A DNA stretch of 64,000 nt from Cristatella mucedo. Taxonomy: Eukaryota > Bryozoa > Phylactolaemata > Cristatellidae. Where the stretch lies: positions 122,001-186,000 of the forward strand of contig WPIO01000188.1 of NCBI GenBank assembly GCA_009760855.2, given 5' to 3'. Below the pieces are notes generated by a model. It was not told the DNA's origin, did no database searches, and worked only from the letters and a program-made list of their open reading frames with translations. This document shows, piece by piece, positions 1 to 14,429 of this stretch. The position numbers and the translations under genes were made by a program. Position 1 is the stretch's first letter. Each line of letters starts with the position of its first letter.

Positions 1-2589
1 TCACGTCTGGTCAATTGAACAAGCTGGTTCATTCCAGCGTTAAACTTGCTCGCCTCGGCGAAGATCTGGCTGAAGTCGTAGGCTAGAGTCACGAGGCATG
101 TGTAAACGCCTGAAGGCAGAATAGTTATTCTCGATGCTAATAAACAAGTTAAGTTTATGTTTCTCTACAGATAAAAAAATACCCTATTGAAATGGCAACA
201 CAATTTGGCAAACCTCGAAAACTAGACCCGAATCCTAACGGGCCTTTTACATGCAATTCATGATTCCAAAGATATCATGCTTTGAAATCAATTAAGAACA
301 GCGGTATTTTATTTGCGAGACACACTCTTTCGTGTAAATAAGTGAAGGCATCATCAGTCATCCCGGTCGAACGTGGCTCTGCAGCAGGTGTAATATTGGG
401 GACTTTTACAGCTATTTACTAGGCAATAAATTTTACCGGTGGTCATTTGGTTCATCTCGTTAAGAATACAAGTGAAAAACTTCAAGGAAGAGGTGATGCT
501 GGAAACCCATAAAACTTTATGTTCAACTCTAACTTTCTGGCTGTGTTACCAATATGGTAAAGCATGTCAAGCAATGTTTAGCAAGTACGGATAAGACTGT
601 ACAATACTAAGATTAACTTCGAACAGTTCATTTTGACGTCAACCATATTCCAATAGAGTTTTAAGCCTTCCAGAAAACTTGTGAAATGTATTACTAAAAG
701 ATGCAAAAGGAGACGTTAATTTTAGACATTTACCGTTTGTTGGAGAATGGGCAAAATTAAACTGATGCCTAGAAAGCAATGGCAAATGTCTGTTTCGCAG
801 CAGAGAATCATGTGGACTATGAATGACTGCACAGACTCTCTTTAACAAAATATTAAAACTAGATTATCTGCCCAACCTATGTTGATTTACATTTTGGCCA
901 CACATTGGAAGTTGAACTGCTTTTGAATAAACTTGACAATAACGAGCTTCACCAGAAATTTATAGTTCCTGGATGTCTTCATTTTTCGCTCCATTTTCAC
1001 GCACTGGAAACCGTGTATTGTATTGTCAATTGTGGAGTAGATGTTTTCCTCTTCTAAGAGTTGTCATGCTACTTCTTCTGAGAACAGTAGCATCTGTGGC
1101 CCGTTGTAAAGGTTCTGTAGTAAACATAAGATTGTCCAGTCTTTAATGACAGCTTCAATGGGTTGAGATTGTCTCTTTTCTTCCACCTTAGTAAGCGAAG
1201 GCAAAAAGAACACTGAAAACTGATTGTAAAACTAATTGCTATAGATGGGTTTCCACCGATTGATTACAGAAAATACGACCTAATTCAAAGTTGTGATAGC
1301 TAACGTTTACCTGCACTACAGGACACTATATCTTTGTGCCTCGAAACAGTTGCTGGCGAGCGTTTTTTCATGGTTTGCCACAATTGTGAAGCTCCTAAAT
1401 CGAATTTAAGTTCTCTGAGGATGATTTGTCAAATGCATAATTTTTACTATTAGTATTAGTATTAATATTCTTTGCTGGAGCTATTTCGTAATAAAAATCT
1501 TAACGAGGTGAGCTGAGAGGTCACAGTTCACCACTGTCCAGCCGCCACGATAACTGGGACGAAGTACAGACGATATTAAGAGATCTCATTCCGGCAAGTA
1601 ACCATTTCCCAACAAGGTCGAGTGTGTTACAGTATTTGGGAGCTGCAGATAAATTCCATATGCCATAATTGACACCGACAATGACTGTGGCTAAAGAACT
1701 GAATAGCTTAAATTAAAATCTGAGTTAGGGATTTATTTTACGCTCTCATCGCCCTGCTTTCGTATTCGTGTAGCAACAGCTGTAGGTTGTGACATAATCG
1801 GTTACTGGCACTTGCGTTTGACTTAAAGTGCAAAAACTTGGCTGTCAACTAATTTTGTTAAAAAACAATAGTAATAGCTACTTCAACAGCTCCTTGCATT
1901 TAGCGAAAGAAGACCCTTTTAGGCTAGCATCACCAATTGCAATGGCAATAAAGGTTCTACTACGGCAAGATTCAAACTTATAACGTTGAGACCGCTGTCA
2001 TGAAAAACAGCCACCATACCTCGTGAGCGATCGTCACACCTCAAACGTATGGACATGTTTTTTGTGATTCACAACATTTGGACCTTCAGCTTTGACCATA
2101 GTGGACTAGCCCAATGCAAAATATATAATAGCCAAACATTAAGGTTAGGAGGTTACCTGTTTCCCTAAGCCCTTATCAGAGTGTATGTCAATGTTCAAAG
2201 CAACTAATGGACTGTACAGCACCAGAGCTGATTTTTTTCGGATCGCGGTGGCATGACAAAAGGATACTAATAGTATGGAAGGAAGTTTAGGTGAATGTCT
2301 GTGCAGTGAATTGGTATATTTACGTTTTTTGATCTGCATACTGACAATTGTTCACAATTTGATTTCATAAGATCACTTATTCCGTTCTAGAGATTTTTAA
2401 AGGCAGGTGGCAGCCACCACTCACAGTTGAATCAATGCCAGTGCATTGTTGGGTAGCTATGTGGGAAGCTAGTTCCCAGTATGCCACTATTCAGATCTTC
2501 CCACATCTGCTTAGATCTAACAAGGCATTCCAATAAAGTATGATTGCGAAAACCTCCACACTGCAACTTCGGCCACGTTTGTTCAGCGA
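1..2589. other. Stretch with no recognisable gene
   Basis: I see no protein family, RNA gene or complete mobile element here. The open frames are under 70 codons, have no recognisable domain and no convincing promoter or splice context. The sequence is AT-rich and of unremarkable complexity. Confidence 0.5.
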
Positions 2590-2895
2590 TAACTAATGTA
2601 ACGTAATGTCATGTAATATATCTCCGTCTGTAACCCCACAAAGTCATGAAGACCATGTGGGTACACAGGAGAGTTTTGTATATCACACTCACAACCTTAG
2701 CGGCTTTCGATACGTATTCCGTAGCCAAATAACTTAGTCTCACTCAACAAATAAAAAGTGGGAAGCATAGCAGAGTCAGCAGAGTAGTTAAGATAGTGAG
2801 TAGCATAGAAGTAGCAGCTCAGGACATCTGAAAACGGTGTACCATAGTCGGCAGTAAGATAGTAGTTGTCGTTGCTTAAGGAAGCTGCTCATACA
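2590..2895 (-). mobile_element. L2-B LINE, 3' terminal fragment
   Basis: About 300 bp matching the 3' end of the L2-B family as seen at 18905-19230. It has the same taatgtaa-like tail at the low-coordinate end, then the 'tctccgtctgtaaccccac' block and the stretch around 'gagagttttgtat'. The element's coding strand is minus. It stops before the reverse transcriptase, so it is a severely 5'-truncated, dead copy. Confidence 0.75.
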
Positions 2896-3343
2896 CTCAC
2901 TATGAAATATCGGTATTGTTGTAAACCAAGTTAGCAACTATACTAAGCGGAGTTTTCCTTTCGAAATTGAACGAGGTGACATATGGGTAGCATCGCATGA
3001 TAAGTATTTGCAAGGAGAACTTGTCGCGAGTAGTCGCTTTATTTCTAGCCACCAGTGTAGCACAGACTGAGAATTGTGATTGAAAAGGTGATAATGCATC
3101 AATTATATTCAGAAAATCAGTGAATTCCCAATACAAATTCCTAAAATTTGCAGAAATTATAGCACAGATATATTATCACAGTTGTTTATTCCTCGCGCAT
3201 TAGAATGACGGATGGAATTGCTGAAATAATTCAGTCATAAATACTGCATACAATCCAGGCTACCTCTCTAAACCTGCCAGAAAAGGAATGTTACTCATAA
3301 ATGTGCCCGGCCGCCTTGGAAGTCCTACCACCAAATTGAGACT

Positions 3344-3344
<1 letters not shown>

Positions 3345-3381
<37 letters not shown>

Positions 3382-3438
3382 AGAGACAGGCAGAGAGACA
3401 GACAGATAGACATAAACACACACACACACACACACACT

Positions 3439-3504
<66 letters not shown>
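3345..3504. repeat. Compound (GA)n-(CA)n-(GA)n microsatellite
   Basis: About 30 bp of (GA)n, an impure GA/CA spacer, about 20 bp of (CA)n, then about 65 bp of (GA)n. On the minus strand it gives long Ser-Leu and Val-Cys frames (3291-3549), which are repeat artefacts and not genes. Confidence 0.97.
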
Positions 3505-3510
<6 letters not shown>

Positions 3511-4317
3511 GAATGAGGACGCTGCAGAAAAAGAACGCGATGCACTCAATTACATTTTGTGGAAATCCTTGCTCTGTAAAATGTAGTTCTCAAAGCAAAG
3601 TTTTTGTTAAAATACGCTTGCGAGATATATTGTGAACTGAGTTATTCGAATGATGCCAAATACTGCAACGATTTTTCACAAATAACCGCTTATGATTGCT
3701 GGAAAATCTGGGATCGGGGAAAATCTTTTTGAATATTTCATAGGTCGTGAATAAGTTGGAAAGCCTTGCTAAAGAAAGATAGAGTGGAAGTTTTTATTTG
3801 GCACTGACGTAAATCTCCCGAAATTTACTGGGTGAGTAATTCTGCAATCAAGATCTATTTTGACTTGGAATTCAAAGATAATTTATTGGAAGGTGAAACT
3901 AAAATGGTCTTTCCCTGGCCATTGATCTGAATTATAGTACAAGGATACATTAAACTTTTAATATACACGTCACTGTTCCCCTCGGCCAAATACCTACCCC
4001 TCATATTGACAGTAATTACCAAGTGGCTTAATGAAGTATTACTTAGCTTACACTGATGAGAAATTATGGTAAGCTTCCTATTAGATCGTTTTACACCAGT
4101 CTAGATATTGAATGATTGTATTAAAGATCCGCTTAATAAATTACCGTTGTTATGATTGTTTGAAAATTTTTGGCGTCACTGAAAAAAATCTCCATATATA
4201 CATTTATGTATATATATATATATTGTCTCTAATTGAAAAAAAAACATTAAACATTTTAGTTTCGCAAACAAATTGCTTTGTGCTCTTAACCAATGCAAGG
4301 CAAATTTAAGTTTAACT
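3505..4317. other. Stretch with no recognisable gene
   Basis: AT-rich sequence with a short (TA)n run near 4205-4222. I recognise no coding family or known repeat. Confidence 0.45.
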
Positions 4318-4870
4318 TGCGGACTTGATCGTTTTTGACAACTTTACATGGCATCACCTCTTTAGATTTTACCGTTTACTAGTGAAATCGGCAGAGATGT
4401 GACGGCACTAGTCATATCCTCAGTTTTAAAGCAAATAGTCCCATTTTTTCATGATGCAATGTCAAAGCTTGATGCAGTCATTTATTTTAAGTCAGAAAAA
4501 TGCTGGTAATATTTCAGGATATGGCAATCACTTCAGAAATGTTTTGAACATTAATGGGCAATCTGAAACCTTGACTTACCTCAAGTTTACTTTACAGACT
4601 TGTTCTTTTTTGACAACTTCACAAGTCTTCACCTCTGTAGATTTTGCCGTTTATTTGGATTTTACCGTTCACTTGTTAACTCGGTAATGATATGACGGCA
4701 CTAGACGTATCCTAAGATTTAAAGCAAATAATTCCCTTTTCCCATGGTTAAACATCAAAATTAGTTGCAGTCATTTCCTTTAGGTCTGAACAACTGGAGT
4801 AATACCTCAGGGTATTGTAATCAGTTCAGACATTTTTTGAAGAGTAATGGGCAATCCCAATCAATGTCTT
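4318..4870. repeat. Tandem duplication, unit about 276 bp, two copies
   Basis: Two adjacent, diverged copies of one unit. The first starts near 4322 ('gacttgatcgtttttgacaa') and the second near 4598 ('gacttgttcttttttgacaa'). Both carry 'tttagatttt/tgtagattttgccg', 'gacggcactag' (about 4402 and 4694), 'aaagcaaata', 'gcagtcattt' and 'taatgggcaatc' in the same order. The 78-codon open frame at 4451-4687 spans the junction of the units and is best explained as chance. Confidence 0.85.
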
Positions 4871-7800
4871 AGATGCAGCTGCCCGATAGACAGCACTAGT
4901 TCAACTGCAACAACATTATGATGGCGAAGGGGGACAGAGGCCCCGGACGACAAGGTCGAGCTAAAGCCTAAAACGGAACGTGTTGTGCATATTTGCATGA
5001 AATATTTATTTCATTACCAAGCTTGACTTTAAGTGGGTCCTTGTATCAATGAACTTGAATATTGCTGGCTGAGCTGGGTAACCATGTTTTCACACTTGCA
5101 TCGGGATAGAATAACGTACTGGATATTTTCTGTAGCCCACTGTCACAGTCCATCATCAAAAAAGTAAATGTTATAAAAGGACTAAGGAGACACTCATCAT
5201 AAGTAAGTGAACTTTTCTGATGCAAGCGTATAGATAACGTCGACATTTCTAGTTTTCCAAAGACTTATTTTACACATCTTCGCTAATGCCTAACGTCTTC
5301 CTCCGGATACGGAATTATTGGTATGAAGGTAGGTTTACTCTAGAAAAGCCTCCGTGAACTGAATAGTCATTACCACTAATGCGATTTATGCACGTTTGTC
5401 CTTGTCTATTGTAAATCGACACGAGATAAAAAAAGACCCGTGGAGCCTTGCACTATAAACTCAAGCGTGAACGGAATAAAGATGCCAGCAATCGTCGGGC
5501 AATATACAAGTGACTTTTCTAAAGCAATACAAGCTGGCGATAATGAAAGGCCCGAAACAACAAAACATTTCTCAAAGTCTTGCTTTGATATGGAAGAACA
5601 GTTTAGTAGGATACAAGTAAACTGGAAGCAGACAACGGCCATAACGCTTGAAAAAATGGAAAATTGCTAATAAGTGAAAGCACAAAACAAGAGAAACCAG
5701 CACTATGCCGTGTGAAAGCATCTTAAAACACAAACCTTTGCTATGTGAAGACGACGATAGTCTTATTTAAACTAATAGGGTGTGAGAATCCCTGCAAAAC
5801 AATGCCATACGTAGTTAACGAAAATTTCCCTACAGCTGATACGGACTAATAACGGCGACTGCAGGTTTTATCGAACATCGTTTTCATAGGTCAATAAGGA
5901 GTAGCTTTGAACTGAGTTACTACGGCAACAACTAGAACTTCATAACGCATGCCGCTTTGCAGGAAAGACTGATCGAACTGTAAACAAGCCACCTTTAAGT
6001 ATCAATTCACTATTAGGTATAACTTAGCATGACCTGCTGGTGTACTCATCCTTAAACAGTAATGAAGCTGCGTGTTTCGTCTGCTCCTTTCAATAACCTT
6101 CCAAATTCGCGATCTTCAGCTACATTGGCAAACGATTTAAGCAAGCAAAATACCTGAAAAACTATTTGCCAATACATACACGCCGTCTTACCTTTAGGTT
6201 TTTCCACATGGATAGAAACGGAGAAGAGACTTCTCAAAGGTAGTAAAATAGACATTCCTAATAGTTAGCATGGAAAACCTATCAACAAAAATGTTCTCAG
6301 CGTTAAACATTTAAATTTGTTATTAATAACTGGTGATTCCTTCAAAAACGTAACTCCTTCAAATTCGTAGCCGAAATAGCTTCATCATGGACATTCACTA
6401 GGCCAGCTGGGAAGAGTTTAATTAATCAACCAATAACATAAAGATAATGACAAAAATAAAGAAAAAGTAATGCAGAAGACAATTAAGTGCAAAGCCTAAT
6501 GCACTAGCGTGAACTTGGACAGTCTTGATGTATATTTTCGAATGTGGGAGTGCTGTAACTGAATGAGGAACATATTATTGTGATAATAGAGTAAATATGC
6601 AAATACCGACAACTTTCTGAATATTTAAACATTTTTGTGCTAAGCCTGATTTTCTCATTGGTATTGGGCTAAACGTATTCACTTTTTTCAGTTATTAATA
6701 CGTTATGCTGATGCGAAAGACAAATATTTAAAGAAAAAACAGATTCTTAGTGTAGTTATCTTATACTAAAACTTCGTAGGAAATCATCAATGCCTACGGT
6801 TTTACTTGATCCATAGCTTCATAATAAGAGGTTGCTTGTTGAGATACAGCGTCTGAAAAAGAGTAATATTGATTGTATTTACGTTTTAGCTATATTTCCA
6901 TGTTCTTTTATGCATCTAGCTACTGTTAGATAGCGATTATAAAGCTTGCTAAAAGACAGTGAGCTAAATTGATGGAAGAGACATATAAATCTTCAATAAT
7001 GTAGCTTCAGGACAGAAAAACTAAAAATGCAGAATGCTTAAACCAAGCGCTCACAACGGTTAGCTGTACAAATTCGGAATCTTTCACAAACCACAATTGC
7101 ATGTGGAAATGAATTCGGATGAAAATGACGTACTAGCTCAAAAACGCCTAGTCATTATAACGCACTGTTATTATCCGTGTAGCGTGGGTGGAAATGTATT
7201 CTTCAGGTGCAACGTACTAGAGCCTATATTTTTTCAGTACGAGTCTCTTTGCAACTGAAGGCTTCCTTAATCCTTCTAGTCAAAGTAACATAAAATAATT
7301 TCTTCACTTAAATATTGCGGCTACATAACGAACAGTTTTCATGTACTAGTTGACAAAAGGCACCACGTTTACTTGCTAAATACGTAAATGTTGAGTAGTT
7401 TGTCGTAAGTCTTAATTGTGTGTTTAAGATGGCCTTCGCATTGAAAAAACCTCTCTACGTCTAAAAGTAATCGTAAGTTTATAGCGTGATGTGCTTGTTA
7501 ATCAACTTAAAATACTTAGCGGCCTCCAAAAAGAAACTAAGCGAGACCATTCAAAGTTAAGGATAATAACCGTAATGTGTCTCACAATATGAAGCTATAG
7601 ATCTGCATCTTAGTATGTAAATTACAGTTTCAATTTTAGCGTAAAGTTCCTTTGAATTGTATAAAGGAAGAGACCTGAAAGACTTAGATGTAAACAGTAA
7701 ACATGTTCCTACTGCTTGGTCACTAATTTTCACAATCATTTAGCCTTTCTTTTGTACTCCTTTTGGCTATAGTTGCTGCAAACATATCTCAAGACAGCAT

Positions 7801-10094
7801 TTAGGCTGCAGGTTCTTAAAGATTTCAATTTACTGAGAAGAGGGCTAAGGGTAAGTATTTATTATAATTTAAGTGCACTGCCTCGTAAACATGCATAATT
7901 TTAACTGGTTTAAAGATGCATTTACCGATGAAAGTTGAACTTAAGTGTATTCAAACGCAGATCGTTAGCCTAACGCTAAAATGATACTGCTGATGTGTTA
8001 TTTAATTGTTTCGTCCTAAATCATGTTCGTTGCAGCTATCAGTACATGCGCCGATAAAAAAGAAATTTGTTTGATAACTAGTGAATATGGCATTCCACCA
8101 TTGTGATTTCGACATAGCACATATTTCCTGGCTTCTGGACATGCTGTATGCTACCAAAGAAAAATAAAATATTAAAAATGGTGAGTTTGTGTAGTGATTT
8201 ATTATCTTGCTATTAGTTCGTATGCTTTTAATTGTGAAGTAATAAATCACCATCTTTAATAACTAATATATATATATATACAATATATCGCTTGGTTTCT
8301 GTATTTCAAAGTTTTGTAAATTATAAATGAATCAGAATAAATAGTTAAGCAATTTATAATATATTTATTTAGTCTAAAACGTTACTGAATTTTTGTTTGG
8401 GATGTATATTTTTAATGAGAGACAGTATAGTGAGCTTCACAGTGCTGTAGCTGCACGTTAAAAGAGTGAAAGAGTCACTATTATTACCTGCAACGCTAAC
8501 TATGCTAAAGGGAAATGACTGAGCTGTAATTATTCGAATGGTGAATGCGAATATTTGTAAGTCACACATTTGAGCGACACAACTCATTATCACTAGAAAA
8601 GAACTACAATACACATTTAAAACGTGTCTATTGTACGGTCTTTGTTTTCGAAGCTCAAGCTGATCTCGTGCTAAGTATTACTAACCCTGTGAAACTGGTT
8701 AGTTTTTATAACTGTTTTTGCATCCAACTGCGTGTTAGTTGGATTTCATATGCGTATGCATTTGGGTCACATTTCAACCATGTTCATATGCTCTATTTAT
8801 CTGTACGACCTGAACGCAACACAGTGGCAAACATTTCTTCTGAAGATTGTATTATCTACGTGGAAATAGTTTTCACTATTGACCAAGCGGACATTGACCT
8901 GTCTCGTCCATAATGAGATTATTCTATCAACTCAAGAAATAAAGAACAATGACACAAATAACCTCATGCAGCATCCTATTCAAACTCAAGACCTTTGAAA
9001 TTTTATTTTAGATTCAACTAGTAGAAAATGACTAGTACCGCATCATTATTTATATTCAAAGCAGAAAGTTAGCACATTAGCGATGATATTTTGCAATAGC
9101 AAATGGTTGCTAACCTGGGAACTGGTGAGTAATTTTTGAAAGTAAGGTGATCGTAGCATCTGCAACAGGTTATCGGCCAACAAAATTTAAACCCCACTTC
9201 TACACTCGGCAGTGACTATATTAAAATAATATATCATTGTTATCCTAAGAAGCAGATCCTTTCAATCAATACAGGTGCGATAGGAAATGTGGACACTGTG
9301 AAGAACAATTTGCAGTTAATGAAAGCCTATACAGTTAGAAAGAAATAGAAAAACCCTTCACCAACTTCAATTTATAAGCCGACCGATAAACTAATAGCAA
9401 GCTGAAAGGTGTACACATTTCTAGCTATAGTGCATTCTTAGTATAGTGGGTTGGTTCTGTGGACAAGCATTCATCGAAATCATTTTTCCGACGACACATT
9501 TTTATAACGTCTACATTGCTTCACTTCGCCCGTGAATAGGTGGATGATTATAAAGCAGAATATCGTCTAAAATGTTTAGTTGGCCTAATCAGTTTAGATC
9601 GATAAAGGTAAAGATTAAAAATGAAGAATTATAGTGAATGAGGATTATATAATAAAAAATAGTTAAATACCTGCTGCATTGGCTGTAACTGTTGCATTGG
9701 CTGTAACTGGCTTGCTGTACAGTCTGGAAGCATGCAGAGCAGAGATTAAACTAGGTGCACGTGTTATTCTGACAATTAAATGAATGAGCAAATACCTTGC
9801 TGAACAGCTTGTGTTTTTTAAGCATATTCCGTATCAAGTAGCCTCATTGTACATGGATTGTGATTTTCGCGAAATACTTGAAGTACAGCACTGAGCAACC
9901 GTACAGAATCTAAAAGTATTGACCTGAGACTAAAACATGTTAATTATAATGAATAGATAAAGTTAAAATAAGCCTTGTGACTATGATTGATGTATTAGTA
10001 GCTTGTACGAGGCATTAAGTTGTGCAGCTAAAAAATACACATGTTTTTTTCTAAAAGCTTAGGTACTACATCTGAATTATCAAGTCACATAGCC
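4871..10094. other. Long stretch with no recognisable gene or element
   Basis: Over 5 kb of AT-rich sequence. The longest frame (8545-8913, plus strand, 122 codons) has no recognisable domain, compositional bias or splice context. An 18-bp unit ('gttgcattggctgtaact') is imperfectly repeated at about 9674-9710. A short (TA)n lies near 8265-8280. Confidence 0.45.
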
Positions 10095-13070
10095 GCTCAG
10101 GACAAGTATAAAGACTGTGCCGTATTCGGTAACAGGAGAGTATTTGTCGTTGCCCCAGAATCGTGAAAGTCAGTTAAGTAGTCTGGGACTTGCATAGCTC
10201 AAGCTTCCATCAACAATGAACTTTAAGTGGAGGGATACAACAGCTAATATATTTTCCATAAAGGACCTGAGCCCACGTTGAGGCTGAAACAGATGCAGCA
10301 CTTCATTTAAATTTGGAGGAGCAAGGCCGTGGCTGCCCTTGTGGGTCAGCCTATCAACTTTGTTCTGTATACGTTGGTCTACAGGCAGCCATTCGGGTCC
10401 TTTTGTCAAATTAAAAAGATATGCAAACCTCTTTGATTTTAAAACTAGAGTTTCAGCCGTATGTAGCGGCCTTATTGAACGTTTGGTTTGCCCAGCCAAA
10501 TGAGAATTACGATATTCCAGCTAAAACGAAATTAAGGAGCTAGGTAAATTGTTTGCAAGCCACAGTGGAGGATGGCTCGTAATCTTTAATTGGGATCAAA
10601 AGTGATAGCAAGCGGTAAAAACAGTTTTCTGGATGAAGTTTTTAAAATTCAATCGTTTGTCGAAAGCAAAACCAAAATTTCAAGCAAGTAGTGATGGTAT
10701 CCCAACAGTATCGCCAGTTAGAAAAGCATAGCTTACTAATCCAGCCAAAGTCGAAGAGCATCCTAGGCATAAAATTGACATCTATTTCGTAAGCAGTAAT
10801 AAGTTTCTAAGAAATTGATATTAAGTGGATAACAGCAACGGACTGAGGATGGATCCTTGCGGGACAGCACAGGTCTTACGTTCGGCAAATGTGACCTGAC
10901 CCGTGAGTGACACGAATTGTTTACGATCAAACAAATACGATTTAAGCCATGTCAGTCTGCCGGACCAATTGCCGTTCTCAATTTTTTAAGTATTATATTG
11001 GGATTCAATGTGCCAAAAACAGCGGGTAGATCAGGTAGATCTTGAAAAGTGATATTTCAATACGAGTTACTGCATATGGTTTAATTGGTAACAATGAGAG
11101 CGATTAAGTTTGTTTCAATATGTACAACCAGCCAACTAGCAAAAACTGTTTCAAGAATCTTTAGAAAATGATAAAGAACGGGCACTGGACGGTAGTTAGC
11201 AATGATCCCTGTATCTGATCGAAGCTTTTTTGTATCGGCCTAGCAATCGCTGATTTTAAGGACTTGAGTACGACACCTTTTTCAAGAGAAGCATTAAAAA
11301 CCTCGGTCACGGCAGGCTAGGTAGTTTTACAAGTGAAGACCGCATAGATGAAGGGTTAGGATCTTCAGTAGACGAATTCTATTTTACTATGCCTTATCAA
11401 GGTAGCCAGATACCATGCCGAAACCTCGGAGAATCTTTTAAGGAAGGTCACGGTTGGCGAATTAAAAATTTCGGTAGCCAAAGGTAGCTTTATGGAGGCA
11501 AGAACGTGTAAGTTTGATTAGTGCAGATGGCTGATAAGCTTTCAGCTGAGCTCCTGATATCGAGGAATCAGTTCACTGAGCTTTGGCCAGTGGATTGCAA
11601 ACTTTTGTATAAATCAGTTTTAGCTCTGCCTAGTAGGATTTTACTTTTCGAGAGAAGTAGTAAACCCTGGTTTTCTTTATTCCCAGAAGACTCCGATGAA
11701 GCCATTTAAATATACTAGATCTACATCAAACCTTTATTTCTTAAAAGCTAGTTAGAGCCAGCACCCAATCAGCAAATTTAAAATTCTCTGTAGGTTTGTA
11801 AAGTGAAAGGAATCTCCACGACTCTTTACACCGAGAGAAATTATGTGGCCATGCTTGACGTGACCAGTTATAAGTGTCACCATCACTAAGTCAGTGATGG
11901 TATTGAGGCTATCAGTTGAGTGTGGTTTCGGATTAGGAAAACCTGTATCGCATACCGATTTGTAACATTTGCCTTACACCATGCTTTTTGAGTTAAGTCA
12001 CTGAACAAAATGTGCATTACCCTTTACGTACAACGGAAAAGGAACACTAAACAAGATCAAACACTGGTAAGAGCGGGTCAGCTGGACTGACATCCTTACT
12101 GATAATGAGATCTAAGATATGGCCAGCGACGTGAGTGCTACAAATAAAGTCTTGGACCGAACATAAGTTATCCAGACAGTCAATATGTTATTAGATCTTG
12201 CTGTTTCTAGGATTTCTAATGTGACTAAAAAAAATTATCCTGTAATAATAAATGGCTTTTCGCACGAAAATATTTTATCTAAGCACTCCAAAACATTCAC
12301 TATAAATAATTTTATTCAGCCAACAGGAGGTGGGTATTTTACAATATTGAGATGCCCAGACTCTTATGAGGTCCTGATTTGAGTTATTCAAACCATGGCC
12401 GAAGAGGAAAAATGCATGTCTTGTAGCAAATTTATAAGTTTGTAACAACGATTGAAATCCGCCACTAATCTTGTCGGAAAGCGCAAAAAAAACAATGATA
12501 ACTCAAGTGGGCTGGTGACAGACGTACAGCTACCTGAGCTGGGCCTCATCTAGGTTTCGGTAAGTAGAAATGAATCTAGTTTCACCTGGACAGCCTGACA
12601 GGGGATATTAATCCTTTGGATTTTTGCGACCAGATATTTAGCTAACTGAATTCAAAAGGCAGTCTAACAACTGAGCGAGGTTGTATCAGTAGCTTGCATT
12701 AAAGTAGGCCTGAGTTGTCGGCCAGGCACTCACAATCCCTTCATTTTAGAATGGGACCTTAGTAACGGTGGCCGGTGGTCATCTCGCAATATGATGGGGA
12801 ATTGCCGACCATCAACTGCCACAAGGAGTGCTAATAAGTGCTTTAGACTTGTGCTTCGTAGGTCCGATACCCCAGCTGTTGATATGGTGCATAAAGGATT
12901 CAGGGAAGTTCGATTCATTTCATTTATTACTAGCCGGTAGTAGGATTCAACAATTGTAGTGTGAGAGTTTATAAGTATTGAACGAGTGTGTGCACGGCTA
13001 TACCACTGACACACGTATGCAGATGCTGTCTTATGACTTTGAAATATATGCATCGGATGCCCCATAAAAG
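10095..13070 (-). mobile_element. L2-B LINE, long decayed copy
   Basis: About 3 kb that follows the L2-B copy at 18905-22385 block by block on the minus strand. It matches the 3' part of the protein ('aagactgtgccgtattcgg', 'gtctgggacttgcatagctc'), the reverse transcriptase region near 10860-11400, the linker, and the endonuclease/5' part near 12080-13000. Frames are broken throughout by stops and indels; the longest surviving piece (10170-10499) encodes part of the C-terminal region with 'EWLPVDQRIQ' and 'HKGSHGLAPP'. Divergence is clearly higher than in the copy at 18.9-22.4 kb, so this insertion is probably older. Confidence 0.8.
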
Positions 13071-13084
13071 CATATTTAAGTTAT

Positions 13085-14428
13085 GTTGGTATCTTACTGT
13101 AATGCAATGTATCTCTGTCTGTTCGTCCACAAAGCCATAGAGACCATATGGGTGATGCGCAGGATAGTTTTGCATATCTCACTCACAGCCTAAGGAGCTT
13201 TCGGTACGCATTTGGTAGCTAACAGACTTCGTCTTATCAAACAAAGAGAAAATGGGGAGCATAGCAGAGTTACGACAGATATCGAGGAAGTGAGTAGCAT
13301 GGAATTAGTAGGTCGGGGCCACTGAAAAGAATGAGCCACATTCGGCTGCAAAAAAGTAGTTGTCGTTGCCTAAAGATTGTGAAAGCTAGTTACACAGTCT
13401 AGGACCTGCGTAGCTAAAGCTTCTGTGGCCAACGGTCTATAAGTGGAGGAATGGAACAGCTAATTTATTGCCGGCACAAGACCTGAGGGTTCAAACAGGC
13501 TGAAACCTGAACAGCAGTTCCGCTAGGTAGGAATGAACCAAACCATGTGGGCCTTGTTTTTTAGCACGATAACTTTGCTCTGTATCCTTTGTTCATCCAG
13601 CATCCATCCTAGCTATTTTAGCAAAGGAGACACGTAATCAAACCTGTGGGACTTCAAAACTTGCCTTGCAGCCATATTCATAGTCATGAACTTTGGCAAT
13701 CTTGCTTTCTTTGGTATCCCAGCCAAAAAAGAGTTACAATAATCAAGCCGAGACAGAACACACGACCCAGTTGAATTTTTTCAAGCCACCGTGAAAGACT
13801 GTCCCTAATAACGAAAAGGAATCGGACTTAGGAGCTAGCTGTAGAAGCAGTCCACTGAATTAAGCTTTTAAAATTTGGGCAGCAGTAAAAAACGAACGTA
13901 AATTTAAAGGCCGTGATAAGGTCACACGACAGCATCACCTATTAAAAGAGCAGAGCCTTTTAAGAGAGCCAGAAGCGTAGGGTGTCGTGTGAGTTGCAGT
14001 TCGGTTTCACCATTATTTGGTTTCGAGAAGTTTGGCGATATCTAAGATAAAATGTCGGCAAGGCAAGCATTTAGTTTCTGAGTTTCAGCAGCAGATTACG
14101 TGTGCTCTAACGACAAATACGGCTGAGTGTCGTCAGAATAAAGTTCTATCCTAATAAATGGGCCTCAATCACTTTTCCCGGGGGTTTCTTATAAATAGAG
14201 AACAGCAAGAGACCGATTACAGATCACCGAGGGACTCTACAGGTGACCGGTCTCATGCGTGAGACCTGAACCCCACACGTCACGGATTAAAAGCAATCGG
14301 ACTAGTACGATTTAAACCGCTCCAGTGCTTGGTCGGCCAGACCGATCGTTGACCTCAGTGGATCAAGTAGAACCTCGTGATAAATGGAGTCAAAGGCAGC
14401 TGATGGATCTCACAGAGCTAGATCGGCT
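13085..14428 (-). mobile_element. L2-B LINE, 5'-truncated copy
   Basis: Starts at its 3' tail ('gtaatgcaatgtatctctgt') and follows L2-B through the C-terminal domain to the YADD region and the 'DTIDH' region. It stops near 14428, where L2-A sequence on the opposite strand begins. It sits head to tail behind the L2-B copy at 10095-13070, with only about 15 bp between them. All frames are broken. Confidence 0.8.
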
Positions 14429-14429
14429 T

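Noticed and set aside
3291-3549. Open frames rich in Ser-Leu and Val-Cys
   Set aside because: They are translations of the (GA)n/(CA)n microsatellite.
8545-8913. 122-codon plus-strand open frame
   Set aside because: No known domain, no splice or promoter context, ordinary AT-rich composition; length is possible by chance in 64 kb.
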